The notes: generated by a model not told the origin, from the letters alone. 64,000 bases of DNA from an uncultured Collinsella sp. (GCA_959604825.1 CAUHCN010000003.1:56529-120528); one strand, 5' to 3'; positions 51,018 to 60,895 are shown, counted from the first letter of the stretch. Numbers and translations: made by a program.

Positions 51018-51040
51018 GGTGAGAGCCACAGGGCTATCGA

Positions 51041-53854
51041 TTACCCCGTGTTCTGCAATCCTGCCGAGACGCCGGTCACAGTCGAAAGAATCAGGCTCAT
51101 GTACTCGGCCTTCTTCTCCTCGGTCATCTCGTCCTGGTTCATACGCACCTCGCGAAGGGCGCGGACCTGGGCGATGGACAGGGCGTCGACGTAGGGGTTG
51201 CGCACGCGAACGGCACAGCCAAGCACACGGCGGCGCTGCAGCGGCCACTCGTCACCGACGATGGCAAGGACCCACTTACGAGTGAGCTGCATCTCGGTGA
51301 AGACCTTCTCGGATAGATCCTGGCGATCGCCCAGGTGCAGATACATCTTGGCGATGCGCTGGTCAGTCTTGGCGATCGACATCTCGATGTTGTCGATAAA
51401 GGTGCGGAAGAACGGCCACTCCTGGTAGGCAGCCTTAAGCTGGTCCAGATCGCCAAACTGCTCGCAGGCGGTGCCCAGGCCGTACCAAGCGGCCAGGTTA
51501 ATGCGTGCCTGGCTCCAGCTGAAGATCCACGGAATGGTACGCAGGTCGTCGAGCGACTTGGCACCCAGGCCGCGCTTGGCGGGACGCGAGCCGATCGGCA
51601 GCAGACCGACCTCGGTCAGCGGCGTCACGGTCGAGAACCACGGTGTAAAGTCCTCGGTGTTCAGCAGGTCCAGATAACGCTCGTGGCTTGCGGTGTTGAG
51701 CTTCTCGGCCATATCCCAGAACTTCTGCGTGGTCTCGGTGTTGGTCTTCTCGACACTCGGGGCCGACTGCAAAAGCGTTGCGGCAGCAACGGACTCAACA
51801 TGGCGCTGAGCCAGCGTGCGGTTGCCGTAACGGGCAAAGATGACCTCGCCCTGCTCGGTGAGCTTAAAGAAGCAGTTGACCGAACCCTTGGGCTGCGCCA
51901 GCACGGCCTTATTGGCCGGGCCGCCACCACGGCCCACGGCACCGCCGCGACCGTGCATGAGCACCAGGTCGATATCGTTCTTCTCGGCCCACTTGGCGAT
52001 GCGCTCCTGCGCGGAGTGCAGCGCGAGCATGGCCGTGGTAGGACCGGCGTCCTTGGAGGAGTCGGAATAGCCCAGCATGACCTCCATGCGGCGGTTGGTC
52101 TGGGCAAGGCGCTTTTGCACCACGGGCAGCGTAAGCATCTGGTCGAGCACGTCGACGCAGCCCTCGAGGTCCTCGAGCTGCTCGAACAGCGGGATCACGT
52201 CGAGCTCGGGGACATCCTCCTCGTGTGCAAAGGACAGGTGGGCAAGCTCAAAGACGTCGGCCACATGCTGGGCGCTCTTGGTGAACGAGATGATGTAGCG
52301 GTGCGCCATCTTCTTGCCGTAGCGCTTTTGGATGGAGCCGATAGCGCGGAAGGTATCGATGACCTCGCGCGTCATGGGCTGCAGGTCGCCATGGATACCG
52401 TTCTCGTGGATATCCTTAAGGGCGCGGGCATGCACCACGGAGTGCTGACGGAACTCCATCTCGACCATATGGAAGCCGAAGGACTCGACCTGCCAGATGA
52501 TGGTTTGGACCGGGCCGTAGGCAGCACGGACGGCACCGCAGGCGGCCAGCGAACGCTGGACGACGCGCAGGTCATCCAGGAACTCGTCGGCGCTGTGGTA
52601 CATGGTGTCGGTGATACGACGGACGGTGGCGTTCAGGCGGTCGGCCATGACGAGCATGACGGCGCGATGCGGCTCGTGCTCGGAGATCAGCTCGGCGCGG
52701 GCCGTGTAACGAGGGCTCATCTCGACCTGATGGTTCCACAGGTTAATGAGCTCGGCCGACGGCTTGCTGTAGGTAGCCTCGAGCGTGAGGTTGCGGCCGA
52801 TGTGGCGGCACTTGTCCTCGAGCTTGAGCACCATGTGCGTAAAGTACTTGGCGGCGACCTCACGGCTCACCTTGGCGGTGACGTTGGGGTTACCGTCGCG
52901 GTCGGAACCGATCCAGCTGCCGGGATGGAAGAACGCCGGGCACAGCGGCGGCACAGTACCGGCCTTGTCGCCCAGCACCCAATCGTCAAAACGACGATAG
53001 ATAACGGGGATAACGTCGAACAGCGTGTTATCGAAGATGTCGATGATGGTATCGGCTTCCTCGACCGGCGTGGGCTTCTTGAGCGCGATGGGACTCGTAC
53101 GCACCAGGGCGTCGATCTCCTGCAGCATATGGCGCTCGTTCTCCACCAGGTCGGAGCCGCCCAGACGCGGACGCTCCTCCAGCAGGTTGGAGATACGGCG
53201 GATCTTGCCCTCGACGGCCTTACGACGGGCCTCGGTGGGATGTGCGGTAAAGACAGGGTGGAACTCGAGCTTGTCGAGCAGCTCGTTGGCACCCTCGACA
53301 CCCAGCTCATTCACCAGCTGGTGATAGGCAACGGTAAGCTCGTTGGCAGGATCGACCTCGGTATCGGTCGACGCACCGGCCTCGCGCTCGCGCAGCTGCG
53401 CCACACGGTAGTTCTCCTCCGACAGGTTTGCCAGATGGAAAAAGCTCGTAAAGGCGCGAACGATGACCTGCTGCTTATCGAGCGGCAGGCTGTCGATCAA
53501 ATCGACGACCTCACGAAATGCCACGGCAGTGGGCTCGTCGGCGGTGGGCACGCCCTGCTCGTCGACGGCTTCGTCGGCAGCGCAGGTACCGGGGTTGCCG
53601 GCATTGACCACAATCTCGGCTGTCAAAATCTTGTCGAACAGGTCCGCGATCTCGGGATCATACTCGCTAAGCACACGGCGCTCCAGGCGCAAGAACAGCG
53701 CCAGATTGTCGCGCAGCTCCTCGGGGATCTCGATCTCGGCGAGACGCTCCCTGGACTCGGCATTCGAGCCGATTCGGTTAACGAGGCGGTTGACCACGGC
53801 AGCGACGCGCGCCGCGGCTTCGGGTACAGACTGGTTGCTTAGGTTCTCAGCCAC
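51041..53854 (-). CDS. ppc: Phosphoenolpyruvate carboxylase
   Basis: A 937-residue PEPC that makes oxaloacetate from PEP and bicarbonate to refill the TCA intermediates. Catalytic motifs: VFTAHPTEARR (His about 205), GSDRDGNP, GYSDSSKDAG and LMHGRGGAVGRGGGP, with the C-terminal SAGLQNTG. The GTG at 53852-53854 has GGGAGG four bases upstream; an in-frame ATG four codons earlier (53866) has its GGAGG only one base away, so GTG is preferred. The acidic insert near residue 90-110 (GTCAADEAVDEQG) is not usual. Long hairpin 50891-51017 follows the stop. Confidence 0.95.
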   Translation of the reverse strand: MAENLSNQSVPEAAARVAAVVNRLVNRIGSNAESRERLAEIEIPEELRDNLALFLRLERRVLSEYDPEIADLFDKILTAEIVVNAGNPGTCAADEAVDEQGVPTADEPTAVAFREVVDLIDSLPLDKQQVIVRAFTSFFHLANLSEENYRVAQLREREAGASTDTEVDPANELTVAYHQLVNELGVEGANELLDKLEFHPVFTAHPTEARRKAVEGKIRRISNLLEERPRLGGSDLVENERHMLQEIDALVRTSPIALKKPTPVEEADTIIDIFDNTLFDVIPVIYRRFDDWVLGDKAGTVPPLCPAFFHPGSWIGSDRDGNPNVTAKVSREVAAKYFTHMVLKLEDKCRHIGRNLTLEATYSKPSAELINLWNHQVEMSPRYTARAELISEHEPHRAVMLVMADRLNATVRRITDTMYHSADEFLDDLRVVQRSLAACGAVRAAYGPVQTIIWQVESFGFHMVEMEFRQHSVVHARALKDIHENGIHGDLQPMTREVIDTFRAIGSIQKRYGKKMAHRYIISFTKSAQHVADVFELAHLSFAHEEDVPELDVIPLFEQLEDLEGCVDVLDQMLTLPVVQKRLAQTNRRMEVMLGYSDSSKDAGPTTAMLALHSAQERIAKWAEKNDIDLVLMHGRGGAVGRGGGPANKAVLAQPKGSVNCFFKLTEQGEVIFARYGNRTLAQRHVESVAAATLLQSAPSVEKTNTETTQKFWDMAEKLNTASHERYLDLLNTEDFTPWFSTVTPLTEVGLLPIGSRPAKRGLGAKSLDDLRTIPWIFSWSQARINLAAWYGLGTACEQFGDLDQLKAAYQEWPFFRTFIDNIEMSIAKTDQRIAKMYLHLGDRQDLSEKVFTEMQLTRKWVLAIVGDEWPLQRRRVLGCAVRVRNPYVDALSIAQVRALREVRMNQDEMTEEKKAEYMSLILSTVTGVSAGLQNTG

Positions 53855-54112
53855 GTTTCCTCCCATTCCTCCTTCTATGCACGTAACATGCGGTATTCAT
53901 TATAGGCGTTTGAGAAATACTTTCGACACTGATTGCGCTTTACCACACAAAAGTATTTTCTGCATTGCAAGGGTTTTTGCCCCAAATGGTCGTATTTCTC
54001 GGTGGGCGGCATATGCAAGCGAGGGCATTCCGCATAAATGCGAAACACCCCCGTAACAATAGCTCGTCGCGAGCGGGACATGTTAGCGGGTCCGCAGCTC
54101 AAAAATCATACG

Positions 54113-55426
54113 CTACAGACGCTCGCGAACCGCCTCGACGACGTTGGCCAGATCGACGAGAACCTCGTCATGGCTCTGCATGTCGCGTACCTTGACCTTG
54201 CCGGCGGCAAGTTCGTCGCCGCCCAGGACCAAGATGAGCTTGGCGCCCACCTTATCGGCCTGCTTAAACTGAGCCTTGAGCGAACGGCCCTGATAGTCGG
54301 CCTCGGTCACGATGCCTGCGGCGCGAAGCTCCTGCGTAATGGCAAAGACGTTCTGGCGCAGCTCCTTGCCAGCGTTGGCGACATAGACGCACGGGGCCTC
54401 ATCGGCACCCAAATCGCTGCCAAAGGCCTGCAGGGCCAGCAGGGCGCGCTCAAAACCGACGGCAAAGCCGACGCCCGCCGTGGGCTTGCCACCCTCGAGC
54501 TCGACCAGGCCGTCGTAGCGGCCGCCGCCACCGATGGAGCCGACGCCGGCACCGGGAGCCTCGACCTCAAAGACGGTGCGGGTGTAGTAGTCCAGACCAC
54601 GCACCAGGGTGGGATCCTCGACATACTCGATACCGGCGGCATCCAGATAGCGCTTGACCTGCTCGTAGTGCTCGCGGCACTCATCGCACAGGTTGTCACC
54701 CATCAGCGGCGCGTCGGCCATGATCTCGCGGCAATGGTCGTTCTTGCAGTCGAAGGCACGCAGCGGGTTGAGCTCGGCGCGCTCACGGCACTCATCGCAC
54801 ATCTCGTCGGCGTGATCGAGGATGAACTGCTTAACCTGCTCGCGGTAAGCCGGACGGCACTGGGCGTCACCCATCGAGTTGATGAGCAGACGAAGCTTGG
54901 AAAGATCGAAGCCCAGGCGCTTGTAGAACTCCATGAGCATAATGATGCACTCGGCGTCTGCCGCCGGATCGGGAGCGCCGAGCCACTCGATGCCCACCTG
55001 GTGGAACTGGCGCAGGCGGCCCTTCTGGGGACGCTCGCCGCGGAACATGGCCTCGGCGTAGTACGCCTTAAACGGCGTGGAGCCCTGGGGCACCAGATTG
55101 TTCTCGACGACGGCGCGCACCACGCCGGCCGTGCCCTCGGGGCGAAGTGCCAGGCGCTGCTTGGGCTTGAGCTTGGTATCGGTACCCTCGGTAAAGACGC
55201 GCTCCAGGTTGGCGCCGCTAAACACGCGGAACATCTCCTTGCGCACGACGTCGGTCGACTGGCCGATGCCGTGGACAAAGACGTCCACCTGCTCGATCGC
55301 GGGCGTCTCGATGGGCTTAAAGCCAAACGGCTCGAATACGCTGGCCGCAATCTGCTGCATCTTTTGCCAGGCGCGCATCTCGGCGCCGATAAGGTCGCGG
55401 GTTCCCTCCGCCTTCTGTGCCTGCAT
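54113..55426 (-). CDS. hisS: Histidyl-tRNA synthetase
   Basis: A 437-residue class II synthetase. Motif 1 region: GTRDLIGAEMRAWQ. Motif 2: FRGERPQKGRLRQFHQVGIE. HisRS-specific motifs are LVRGLDYYTRTVFE and GGGRYDGLVELEGG, with motif 3 GVGFAVGFERALLAL. The C-terminal anticodon-binding domain ends the protein. A Cys-rich insertion (CDECRER, CKNDHC, LCDECREHY) is present between motifs 2 and 3, consistent with a zinc site seen in some anaerobes. ATG 55424-55426 with AAAGGTG is chosen over an in-frame TTG two codons earlier. Confidence 0.96.
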   Translation of the reverse strand: MQAQKAEGTRDLIGAEMRAWQKMQQIAASVFEPFGFKPIETPAIEQVDVFVHGIGQSTDVVRKEMFRVFSGANLERVFTEGTDTKLKPKQRLALRPEGTAGVVRAVVENNLVPQGSTPFKAYYAEAMFRGERPQKGRLRQFHQVGIEWLGAPDPAADAECIIMLMEFYKRLGFDLSKLRLLINSMGDAQCRPAYREQVKQFILDHADEMCDECRERAELNPLRAFDCKNDHCREIMADAPLMGDNLCDECREHYEQVKRYLDAAGIEYVEDPTLVRGLDYYTRTVFEVEAPGAGVGSIGGGGRYDGLVELEGGKPTAGVGFAVGFERALLALQAFGSDLGADEAPCVYVANAGKELRQNVFAITQELRAAGIVTEADYQGRSLKAQFKQADKVGAKLILVLGGDELAAGKVKVRDMQSHDEVLVDLANVVEAVRERL

Positions 55427-55468
55427 GGGCAAACACCTTTCTTTTGTATCGCGTCATAGGTAGTGGAT

Positions 55469-55474
55469 ATTATA
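55469..55474 (-). promoter_or_regulatory. hisS -10 box
   Basis: A perfect TATAAT on the minus strand lies 43 bases before the hisS ATG. The -35 region runs into the base of the 33-bp hairpin (55484-55559) and shows no good match. Confidence 0.4.
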
Positions 55475-55483
55475 CGGCACAAA

Positions 55484-55559
55484 CACAAACAGCGGCGGCG
55501 CGTCTGACCGAACGAGGGTATGGGGACTCGTTCGGCCAGATGCGCCGCCGCTGTTTGTG
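55484..55559. repeat. 33-bp-arm hairpin upstream of hisS
   Basis: Arms 55484-55516 and 55527-55559 pair over 33 bases with two G-U type mismatches, beginning CACAAACAGCGGCGGCGC; the loop is 10 bases. It abuts the hisS promoter and probably separates it from the upstream pseudogene. Confidence 0.8.
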
Positions 55560-55627
55560 ATCCGTGGCCGCCTTGGAAACCGAATGATGGTACGAGCATC
55601 TATTCGGCCTCCAGGGCAGCCACGGAT
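55560..55627. repeat. Second hairpin directly after the 33-bp hairpin
   Basis: ATCCGTGGC (55560-55568) and GCCACGGAT (55619-55627) close a structure with an internal CCGAAT/ATTCGG pair. The two hairpins are contiguous and lie just 3' of the MFS pseudogene. Confidence 0.6.
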
Positions 55628-55660
55628 AGAACGGGGCAAATAGAAAAGAGCGACGGACGT

Positions 55661-56069
55661 CTACTCCCCCGCCACGCTCGCGCGCAGCTTGGCGGCGATG
55701 GGCTCGGATGCCAGCAGGAACACGAGCATGACAACGGAGCATGCCAGGCACACAATCCAGGTGCTCGCAAAGGAGCCCGTGGCATCGAACAGCACGCCCG
55801 AGACGATAGCGCCCACGGTGCCGCCGACCATCTCGAGCGAGGTAATGGTGCCCGTGACCTTACCCAGGTCGGCCATGCCAAACTGCTTAGACGCAGCGAT
55901 AGTGGGCGTTGGAGATGGTGTACTGCGCAAGGGAAATGCCCAGGTCGCTGACGATCAACGGCTGGAACAGGCTCATGCAGTTGACGAAAATGGTGTAGCA
56001 CGTGGCCATGATCACAAAGCCGGAGGCCACCACGAGCCAGCCGGGGAAGAACTTACGTTGCTGAGACAT
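55661..56069 (-). pseudogene. MFS transporter remnant with large internal deletion
   Basis: The start (ATG 56067-56069, AAGGAAC upstream) gives a good MFS N-terminus of OFA type: KFFPGWLVVASGFVIMATCYT, ending GISLAQYTISNAHYRCV and a stop near 55887. In another frame that overlaps it, the C-terminal end of an MFS protein continues: KQFGMADLGKVTGTITSLEM, then GTVGAIVSGVLFDATGS and a last membrane helix. About 250 central residues are missing at the junction (about 55890-55910), and the two parts are out of frame. It is not expected to make a functional transporter. Confidence 0.8.
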
Positions 56070-56108
56070 ACTGTTCCTTTTTAAGCAAACGAGTAGCAAG
56101 ATTGGGTG

Positions 56109-57404
56109 CTACCGGTGGTCGGCGATGTAGCCCAAAGCGACGGCGGCATAAGCCGCGGCGCCAAGGGGAAGCTCGGCATCGCTAAAACGTGCCTTGGGAT
56201 GATGCTGAGCAAAATGCTCGTCCGTATCAGTCACAGCAGCGCCCACGGTAAAGTACGCGCTCGGGATCTCGCTCGAGATCAACGCGAAGTCCTCGCTCGC
56301 CATGGCGTGGAACAGCGGCAGGAAGGCGGACTTGGGCAGCACCGCGCCCACGTAGCCAAGCGACGCCTGCGTCATGCCGTCGTCGAGTACGAGCGGGGGA
56401 ACATCCGATAGTGTCTCGATAGTCGCCGGCGTACGATAGGTCGTGGCAACGCCTTTGACGACCTCCGCGATGCGGGTCTTGAGGCGCTCCATGAGCTCGA
56501 CGTCGAAGCCACGCAGCGTTCCCTCGAGCACACAAGTGTCGGGGATGACATTTGCGGCCTGACCGCCGGCGAACTTGCCAACGGTAAGCGCGACCTCCTT
56601 GGCCGCCGGCACCTCGCGGGAGATGAGCTCCTGAAGCGCCAGATGCACATGGACGCCGGCCGTGATGGGGTCGATGCAGATCTCGGGGCTCGAGCCATGG
56701 CCGCCCTTGCCCTGAAGCGTGATGCGAAAACCGTACACGCCCGAGAGCGCCGGGCTGCCGTAGAGCACCAGGCCAAGCGGCGACTGGCTATTGACATGCA
56801 TGGCAAAGGCGACCTGGGGGCGCGGGTTCTGCAGCAGACCGTCGGCGATGGCGGCGCGGGCACCCTCAAAGGTTTCCTCGCCCGGCTGGAACAGCAGCTT
56901 AACCGTGGCGTTGGCATCAACAAGCGCGGACTCGCGGGCCTTGAGCAGGCGCGCCGCTCCAAGCAACGCCGTTGCGTGCATATCGTGTCCGCATGCGTGC
57001 ATGCAGCCGTTCGTAGAGGCGAAAGGCTCACCTGACTCTTCGGCAACGGGCAGGGCATCCATGTCGCCACGGAGCATGATGACCGTACCGGCCTGCTCAT
57101 CCGTGCAGACGCCATTGCCTTGGGCCGCGGCGGCACCGGCGCCGACAAGGCCCACAACGCAGGAACCATCAACGAGCGTGGCAAATGGGATGTCCATCTC
57201 AGTCAGGCGCGCTTGGATATACGCAGAGGTCTGTGGGAGGCTATTACCCAGCTCGGGCATCTGGTGAAGATCGTGTCGCCACGCAGCGAGCTCGTCTGCA
57301 AAAGCCTGAGCTTCTGCAACGAGACCGTCACCGATAGCGGTCTGCGCCGCTGCGGTGGCCTTGGGCGCTGATTGCGGTTGAAGATCGGACAAAGCTGGTG
57401 CCAT
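56109..57404 (-). CDS. M20-family amidohydrolase (M20D; hippurate/N-acyl amino acid type)
   Basis: A 431-residue metal-dependent amidohydrolase starting at ATG 57402-57404 with CTGGAGGG upstream. Metal-binding motifs: RGDMDALPVAEESG, MHACGHDMHATALLG, GEETFEGARA and AMHVNSQSPLG. A dimerisation insert begins GKGGHGSSPE. The last metal-binding His lies in the segment around LFHAMASEDFALIS. M20D enzymes cleave N-acyl amino acids, hippurate or N-acetyl-diaminopimelate; substrate is not clear. The MFS pseudogene immediately downstream (40 bp) may once have been its transporter. Confidence 0.9.
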   Translation of the reverse strand: MAPALSDLQPQSAPKATAAAQTAIGDGLVAEAQAFADELAAWRHDLHQMPELGNSLPQTSAYIQARLTEMDIPFATLVDGSCVVGLVGAGAAAAQGNGVCTDEQAGTVIMLRGDMDALPVAEESGEPFASTNGCMHACGHDMHATALLGAARLLKARESALVDANATVKLLFQPGEETFEGARAAIADGLLQNPRPQVAFAMHVNSQSPLGLVLYGSPALSGVYGFRITLQGKGGHGSSPEICIDPITAGVHVHLALQELISREVPAAKEVALTVGKFAGGQAANVIPDTCVLEGTLRGFDVELMERLKTRIAEVVKGVATTYRTPATIETLSDVPPLVLDDGMTQASLGYVGAVLPKSAFLPLFHAMASEDFALISSEIPSAYFTVGAAVTDTDEHFAQHHPKARFSDAELPLGAAAYAAVALGYIADHR

Positions 57405-57482
57405 AGATGCCCTCCAGTATCGTTTTTGCAGCAAGCACTTTGATAGCGTAAAGTGCAAGGTACTACTTTAAGGGCGAGGCAT

Positions 57483-57508
57483 AAAAAATGCCGCCCCGGG
57501 AGGGCGGC
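57483..57508 (-). terminator. Rho-independent terminator of the EamA gene
   Basis: The stem GCCGCCC / GGGCGGC (57490-57496, 57502-57508) is followed on the minus strand by TTTTTT (57488 to 57483), 12 bases past the stop codon. Confidence 0.85.
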
Positions 57509-57520
57509 GCAACAAGTTGT

Positions 57521-58504
57521 TTACAATTGCGGGCGCGGCTTTCGACGCAAAAAATCGAAGTGAGTCTCGCTCAAGATAATCGACAGGAAGATGAGCGCAA
57601 AGCCGGCGAGCAGGCGCGAGGTGAGCGCCTCCCCCATCAGCAGCACCGAGAACAGCACACCCGAAGGCGACTCCATCGAAAGGAGCAGCGAGCCCGTCGA
57701 GGCCGGGACATGCGCCAGGCCGACGTTTTGGATGAGCAGAGCCGCGCATGTGCAGCCCACCGAGAGAAACGCCATCGCACTGATAAAGCTCGGCGTCCAC
57801 ACGGACAGAGGCGCTTGGGTCTCGAATAGCAGCGACGTTGCCAGGCTCAGCACGCCGTTGCCCACAAACATCCAAAACGTGATGACGTTGATGTCCATTT
57901 TGCGACCGTACTTGGCAGTCACCGCCATCTGGATGGCGAAAAAGGCCGCACCCGCCAGCGTAATGACGTCACCAATGTTGAATTCAACGCTATCGAGTGC
58001 GACGAGGCCAATGCCCGCTAGGCACAGCAGCGCGGCACCCAAGTTGTAGCGCGTGAGCTTTTCGCCGCTCAGGAAATAGCTCGCGAACGGCACAAGGATG
58101 CAATACGTGCCCGTCAAAAAAGCATTCTTGCCCGCCGTAGTATGTGCCAGACCGACCGTCTGCAACGCATAGGCCGCCCACATGAGCACGCCCATACTCA
58201 GGCCAACGATCAGGTTGCGAGCGTTGAGGTGCGCGATGATGCGCTTGTGGAAGACGGCAAACATGACCAACGCTGCGGGCAGAAAACGTACATAGAGCAG
58301 CGCGAACACCGGAATGGTGCCGAGTGCGTCCTTCATAGTGGTAAAGGAGTAGCCCCAGATGACCGCCACCGAAAGGAGCAGAACCTTCCAGAACAGCGGA
58401 GAGCGTGCGCCGGCGCCCCGGGGAATACCGCCCGCGCCCAAATCCTCACGGGCTACTGGGCTATCGGGCAAGTTTTCGATTTCGTTGGCAGCGTATTGGG
58501 CCAT
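57521..58504 (-). CDS. EamA/DMT-family transporter
   Basis: A 327-residue protein with ten hydrophobic segments in two EamA repeats (LLLSVAVIWGYSFTTMKDAL, LYVRFLPAALVMF, TGTYCILVPFASYF; and second-repeat FAIQMAVTAKYG, ESPSGVLFSVLLMGEAL). Members export metabolites or amino acids; the substrate is unknown. The hydrophilic N-terminus of about 35 residues is longer than usual. A terminator follows directly. It is transcribed alone. Confidence 0.9.
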   Translation of the reverse strand: MAQYAANEIENLPDSPVAREDLGAGGIPRGAGARSPLFWKVLLLSVAVIWGYSFTTMKDALGTIPVFALLYVRFLPAALVMFAVFHKRIIAHLNARNLIVGLSMGVLMWAAYALQTVGLAHTTAGKNAFLTGTYCILVPFASYFLSGEKLTRYNLGAALLCLAGIGLVALDSVEFNIGDVITLAGAAFFAIQMAVTAKYGRKMDINVITFWMFVGNGVLSLATSLLFETQAPLSVWTPSFISAMAFLSVGCTCAALLIQNVGLAHVPASTGSLLLSMESPSGVLFSVLLMGEALTSRLLAGFALIFLSIILSETHFDFLRRKPRPQL

Positions 58505-58580
58505 GGAACATCCTCACACTCAATCTGGGCGTGGTGTCCGCACGCGTATGGCTGCGTGCCGCCTCATGGTCAAATAAAAA

Positions 58581-58610
58581 CGGGACGCGCCGGACCCCCG
58601 GCACGCCCCG
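58581..58610 (-). terminator. Rho-independent terminator of the YhgE/Pip pair
   Basis: Thirteen-base arms (58581-58593, 58598-58610) with two G-U pairs are followed on the minus strand by TTTTTATTTG. It lies about 95 bases past the second YhgE/Pip stop and upstream of the EamA gene. Confidence 0.75.
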
Positions 58611-58705
58611 CTACTGTAGCAACAACCGGTGTTGCATCGCAATCCAGCATAATAAAGTATCAAACTGGAAGATCTCGATGTTCCGACGGCGTTTACCTGG
58701 CTGAA

Positions 58706-60895
58706 CTAGATCAACTTAGTCGACTCCAGCTTTTCGATGATCCAGTCGTTGGCTTTGATGACCGGGCGGCGGAAGACGACGCCAAGGGCCAGCGACGGAA
58801 TCAGGTAGCTCGCCAGAATGCCTAGCTCAATCCAGTACTCCATATGGTAGGCGCCAGCCATGGCGGCATGCATGGCGTTGATGCCGTGGGTGAACGGCAG
58901 GAACGGATAGATCGCCTGGAACACAGGGCCGGTCATCTCGATGGGGAACGTACCGCCCGAACCGCCGACCTGCATAACCAACAGCACGACGGCGAGCGCC
59001 TTGCCGATATCGCCAAACGAAACCGTAAGCGTGTAGACGATATTGGAGAACACGAGACTCGCGACCCAACCCGCCAGCACAAATTGCAGCGGGTTGTCGC
59101 ACTGAATGCCAAAGAACAGGATGTCGCCCGCGCACACGAGTGTCGCCTGCAGCAGGGCCAGACCTCCAAAGAACAGGTAGCGGCCCAGGTAGATCTCGTG
59201 CAGGCGCACGGGGATCAGCTCGTTGATGAGCTCATCGTCAACCGAGACCTTCATCATGGCCGCCAGTACAATCGAGCCCACCCACAGCGACAGAATCGTG
59301 TAGAACGGTGCCATGGCCGAACCGTAGTTGCGGATCGGATAGACCGGTTTGCGGTCGAGCGCGACGGGGCCGGAAAGCGACACGGCGAGGCCCTCGGGGT
59401 CGTTGCCAATCATTGTCTTAATCATGGCCAGGTCACCCGACATCAGAGCGCTATCAAGCTCGTCCTTAAAAGCGCTGATCTTGTCCGACGCCTCGCCTAA
59501 CTGATCAGAAGCCTTGTTGACCAGCGTCGCAGCCTTGGAGAGGCCCTTTGCGAGCGAGCCAGAGGCGTCGGTCAGACCGCTCACAGCGCTATCCAAGTCA
59601 CCCGAGATACCGTTCAGGGAATCCAGAACGCCCGAGATGGTCTTCTTGAGCTCCTTGGCCTTAACCGAGAACGTGGAATCGTAGTCGGACTTGGCTCCCG
59701 AGATACCCGCCTTGGCATCGGCGATGGCCTGGTCGACCTCGGCACGCGAGTTGTTGACCTCCGCCATGCCGTCCGAAAGGGACTTTGCGGTCGCCGTCAG
59801 GTCCTTCGCATTGTTGCGGTACTCCACGGCAATTCTGCCCAGCGACGTAGCAACGGACTTGAGACCGTCTTTGAACTTGTCGTCACTCACCTGGTCGGCA
59901 AGGTTGCGGAGCTGATCGGCCATCGCATCGATATCGTCAGCACGCGTATTGAGCGCCGCTGCGGCTTCGTTGAGCTGAGGCACCGTAAGGTTAACATGCT
60001 GATTCGCGGCATCGAATGCCTTCGCAAGCTCGGCGGACACGTTGTCGAACGAGCCCGCGCTTCCGTCAATCGCCGCGTCAACGGCATCGTTGGCGGCCTT
60101 GAGCGCTTCCTTGGAATCATTGATGCCGCTCTTGGCGTGCTCCATCAGCTGCTTCGTCGACTCATCAACGGTGCCCGTCTGCTTGAGCATGCCGCCCGCC
60201 GATGTCAGTGAATCGGACGTGGAGCTCAAAATGCCCGCGAGCGACGTCGCACTCGCCTGAACGTCCTGCAGGTCCTCGACCGAATCGCCCAGCGTCGAGG
60301 ACAGATTGGCGATAAAGTTGCTCACCTGGTCGGTGCTCATATAGTCGAGCAGGCTGGACACGGTCTTAAGGCCGATGGTCGTGATGGTCTTGGTAAAGGT
60401 CTCGTTGACCTGACTCTGGACGGCGCTCGAACCCTTTTCAGTCACGATCTGTGCGATGGCGTTGGCCTTCTGGTTCTCATAGAACTCGATATCGGCATGC
60501 TTCACCTCGGTCGAGAAAAGCGTCATCATGTCGGCGCTAAACGTTTTAGGGATAACGACGGCAGCGTAGTACGCGCCCGACTTAACGCCCTCAATCGCCT
60601 TATCGCGGTCGTTGAGGACGACCCAGTCGAAGTTCTCGTTGCCGCGCAGGGTGGCGGTTACGTTTTCGCCCACGTTGACCTCGACGGGAATCAGGTCGCT
60701 CTCGTAGCCCTCATCGGTGTTGACCACGGCGATCTTAAGACTGCCGGTGTTGCCGTACGGATCCCAGCTGCCGGCGATGTTAAACCACGCGTACAGGCAC
60801 GGTACGATAATGAGGCCCATCACGACGACCATGCCGATCACGGAGCGAGACACGTTTTGGACATCACGCTTAAACAGGTGCAGGATGTTCTTCAT
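58706..60895 (-). CDS. YhgE/Pip-family membrane protein (shorter paralogue)
   Basis: A 729-residue protein. The N-terminal membrane segment and first domain are typical of YhgE/Pip (GLIIVPCLYAWFNIAGSWDPYGNTG, then IAVVNTDEGYES). A long central extracytoplasmic region is rich in coiled-coil heptads with Ala/Ser/Leu (LTSAGGMLKQTGTVDESTKQ and similar). Five to six C-terminal membrane helices follow (PFYTILSLWVGSIVLAAMM, GGTFPIEMTGP..YPFLPFTHGINAM). This is the ABC-2-like fold of the Lactococcus phage-infection protein. The start ATG directly follows the upstream stop (TAAATG), so the two are coupled. Confidence 0.88.
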   Translation of the reverse strand: MKNILHLFKRDVQNVSRSVIGMVVVMGLIIVPCLYAWFNIAGSWDPYGNTGSLKIAVVNTDEGYESDLIPVEVNVGENVTATLRGNENFDWVVLNDRDKAIEGVKSGAYYAAVVIPKTFSADMMTLFSTEVKHADIEFYENQKANAIAQIVTEKGSSAVQSQVNETFTKTITTIGLKTVSSLLDYMSTDQVSNFIANLSSTLGDSVEDLQDVQASATSLAGILSSTSDSLTSAGGMLKQTGTVDESTKQLMEHAKSGINDSKEALKAANDAVDAAIDGSAGSFDNVSAELAKAFDAANQHVNLTVPQLNEAAAALNTRADDIDAMADQLRNLADQVSDDKFKDGLKSVATSLGRIAVEYRNNAKDLTATAKSLSDGMAEVNNSRAEVDQAIADAKAGISGAKSDYDSTFSVKAKELKKTISGVLDSLNGISGDLDSAVSGLTDASGSLAKGLSKAATLVNKASDQLGEASDKISAFKDELDSALMSGDLAMIKTMIGNDPEGLAVSLSGPVALDRKPVYPIRNYGSAMAPFYTILSLWVGSIVLAAMMKVSVDDELINELIPVRLHEIYLGRYLFFGGLALLQATLVCAGDILFFGIQCDNPLQFVLAGWVASLVFSNIVYTLTVSFGDIGKALAVVLLVMQVGGSGGTFPIEMTGPVFQAIYPFLPFTHGINAMHAAMAGAYHMEYWIELGILASYLIPSLALGVVFRRPVIKANDWIIEKLESTKLI

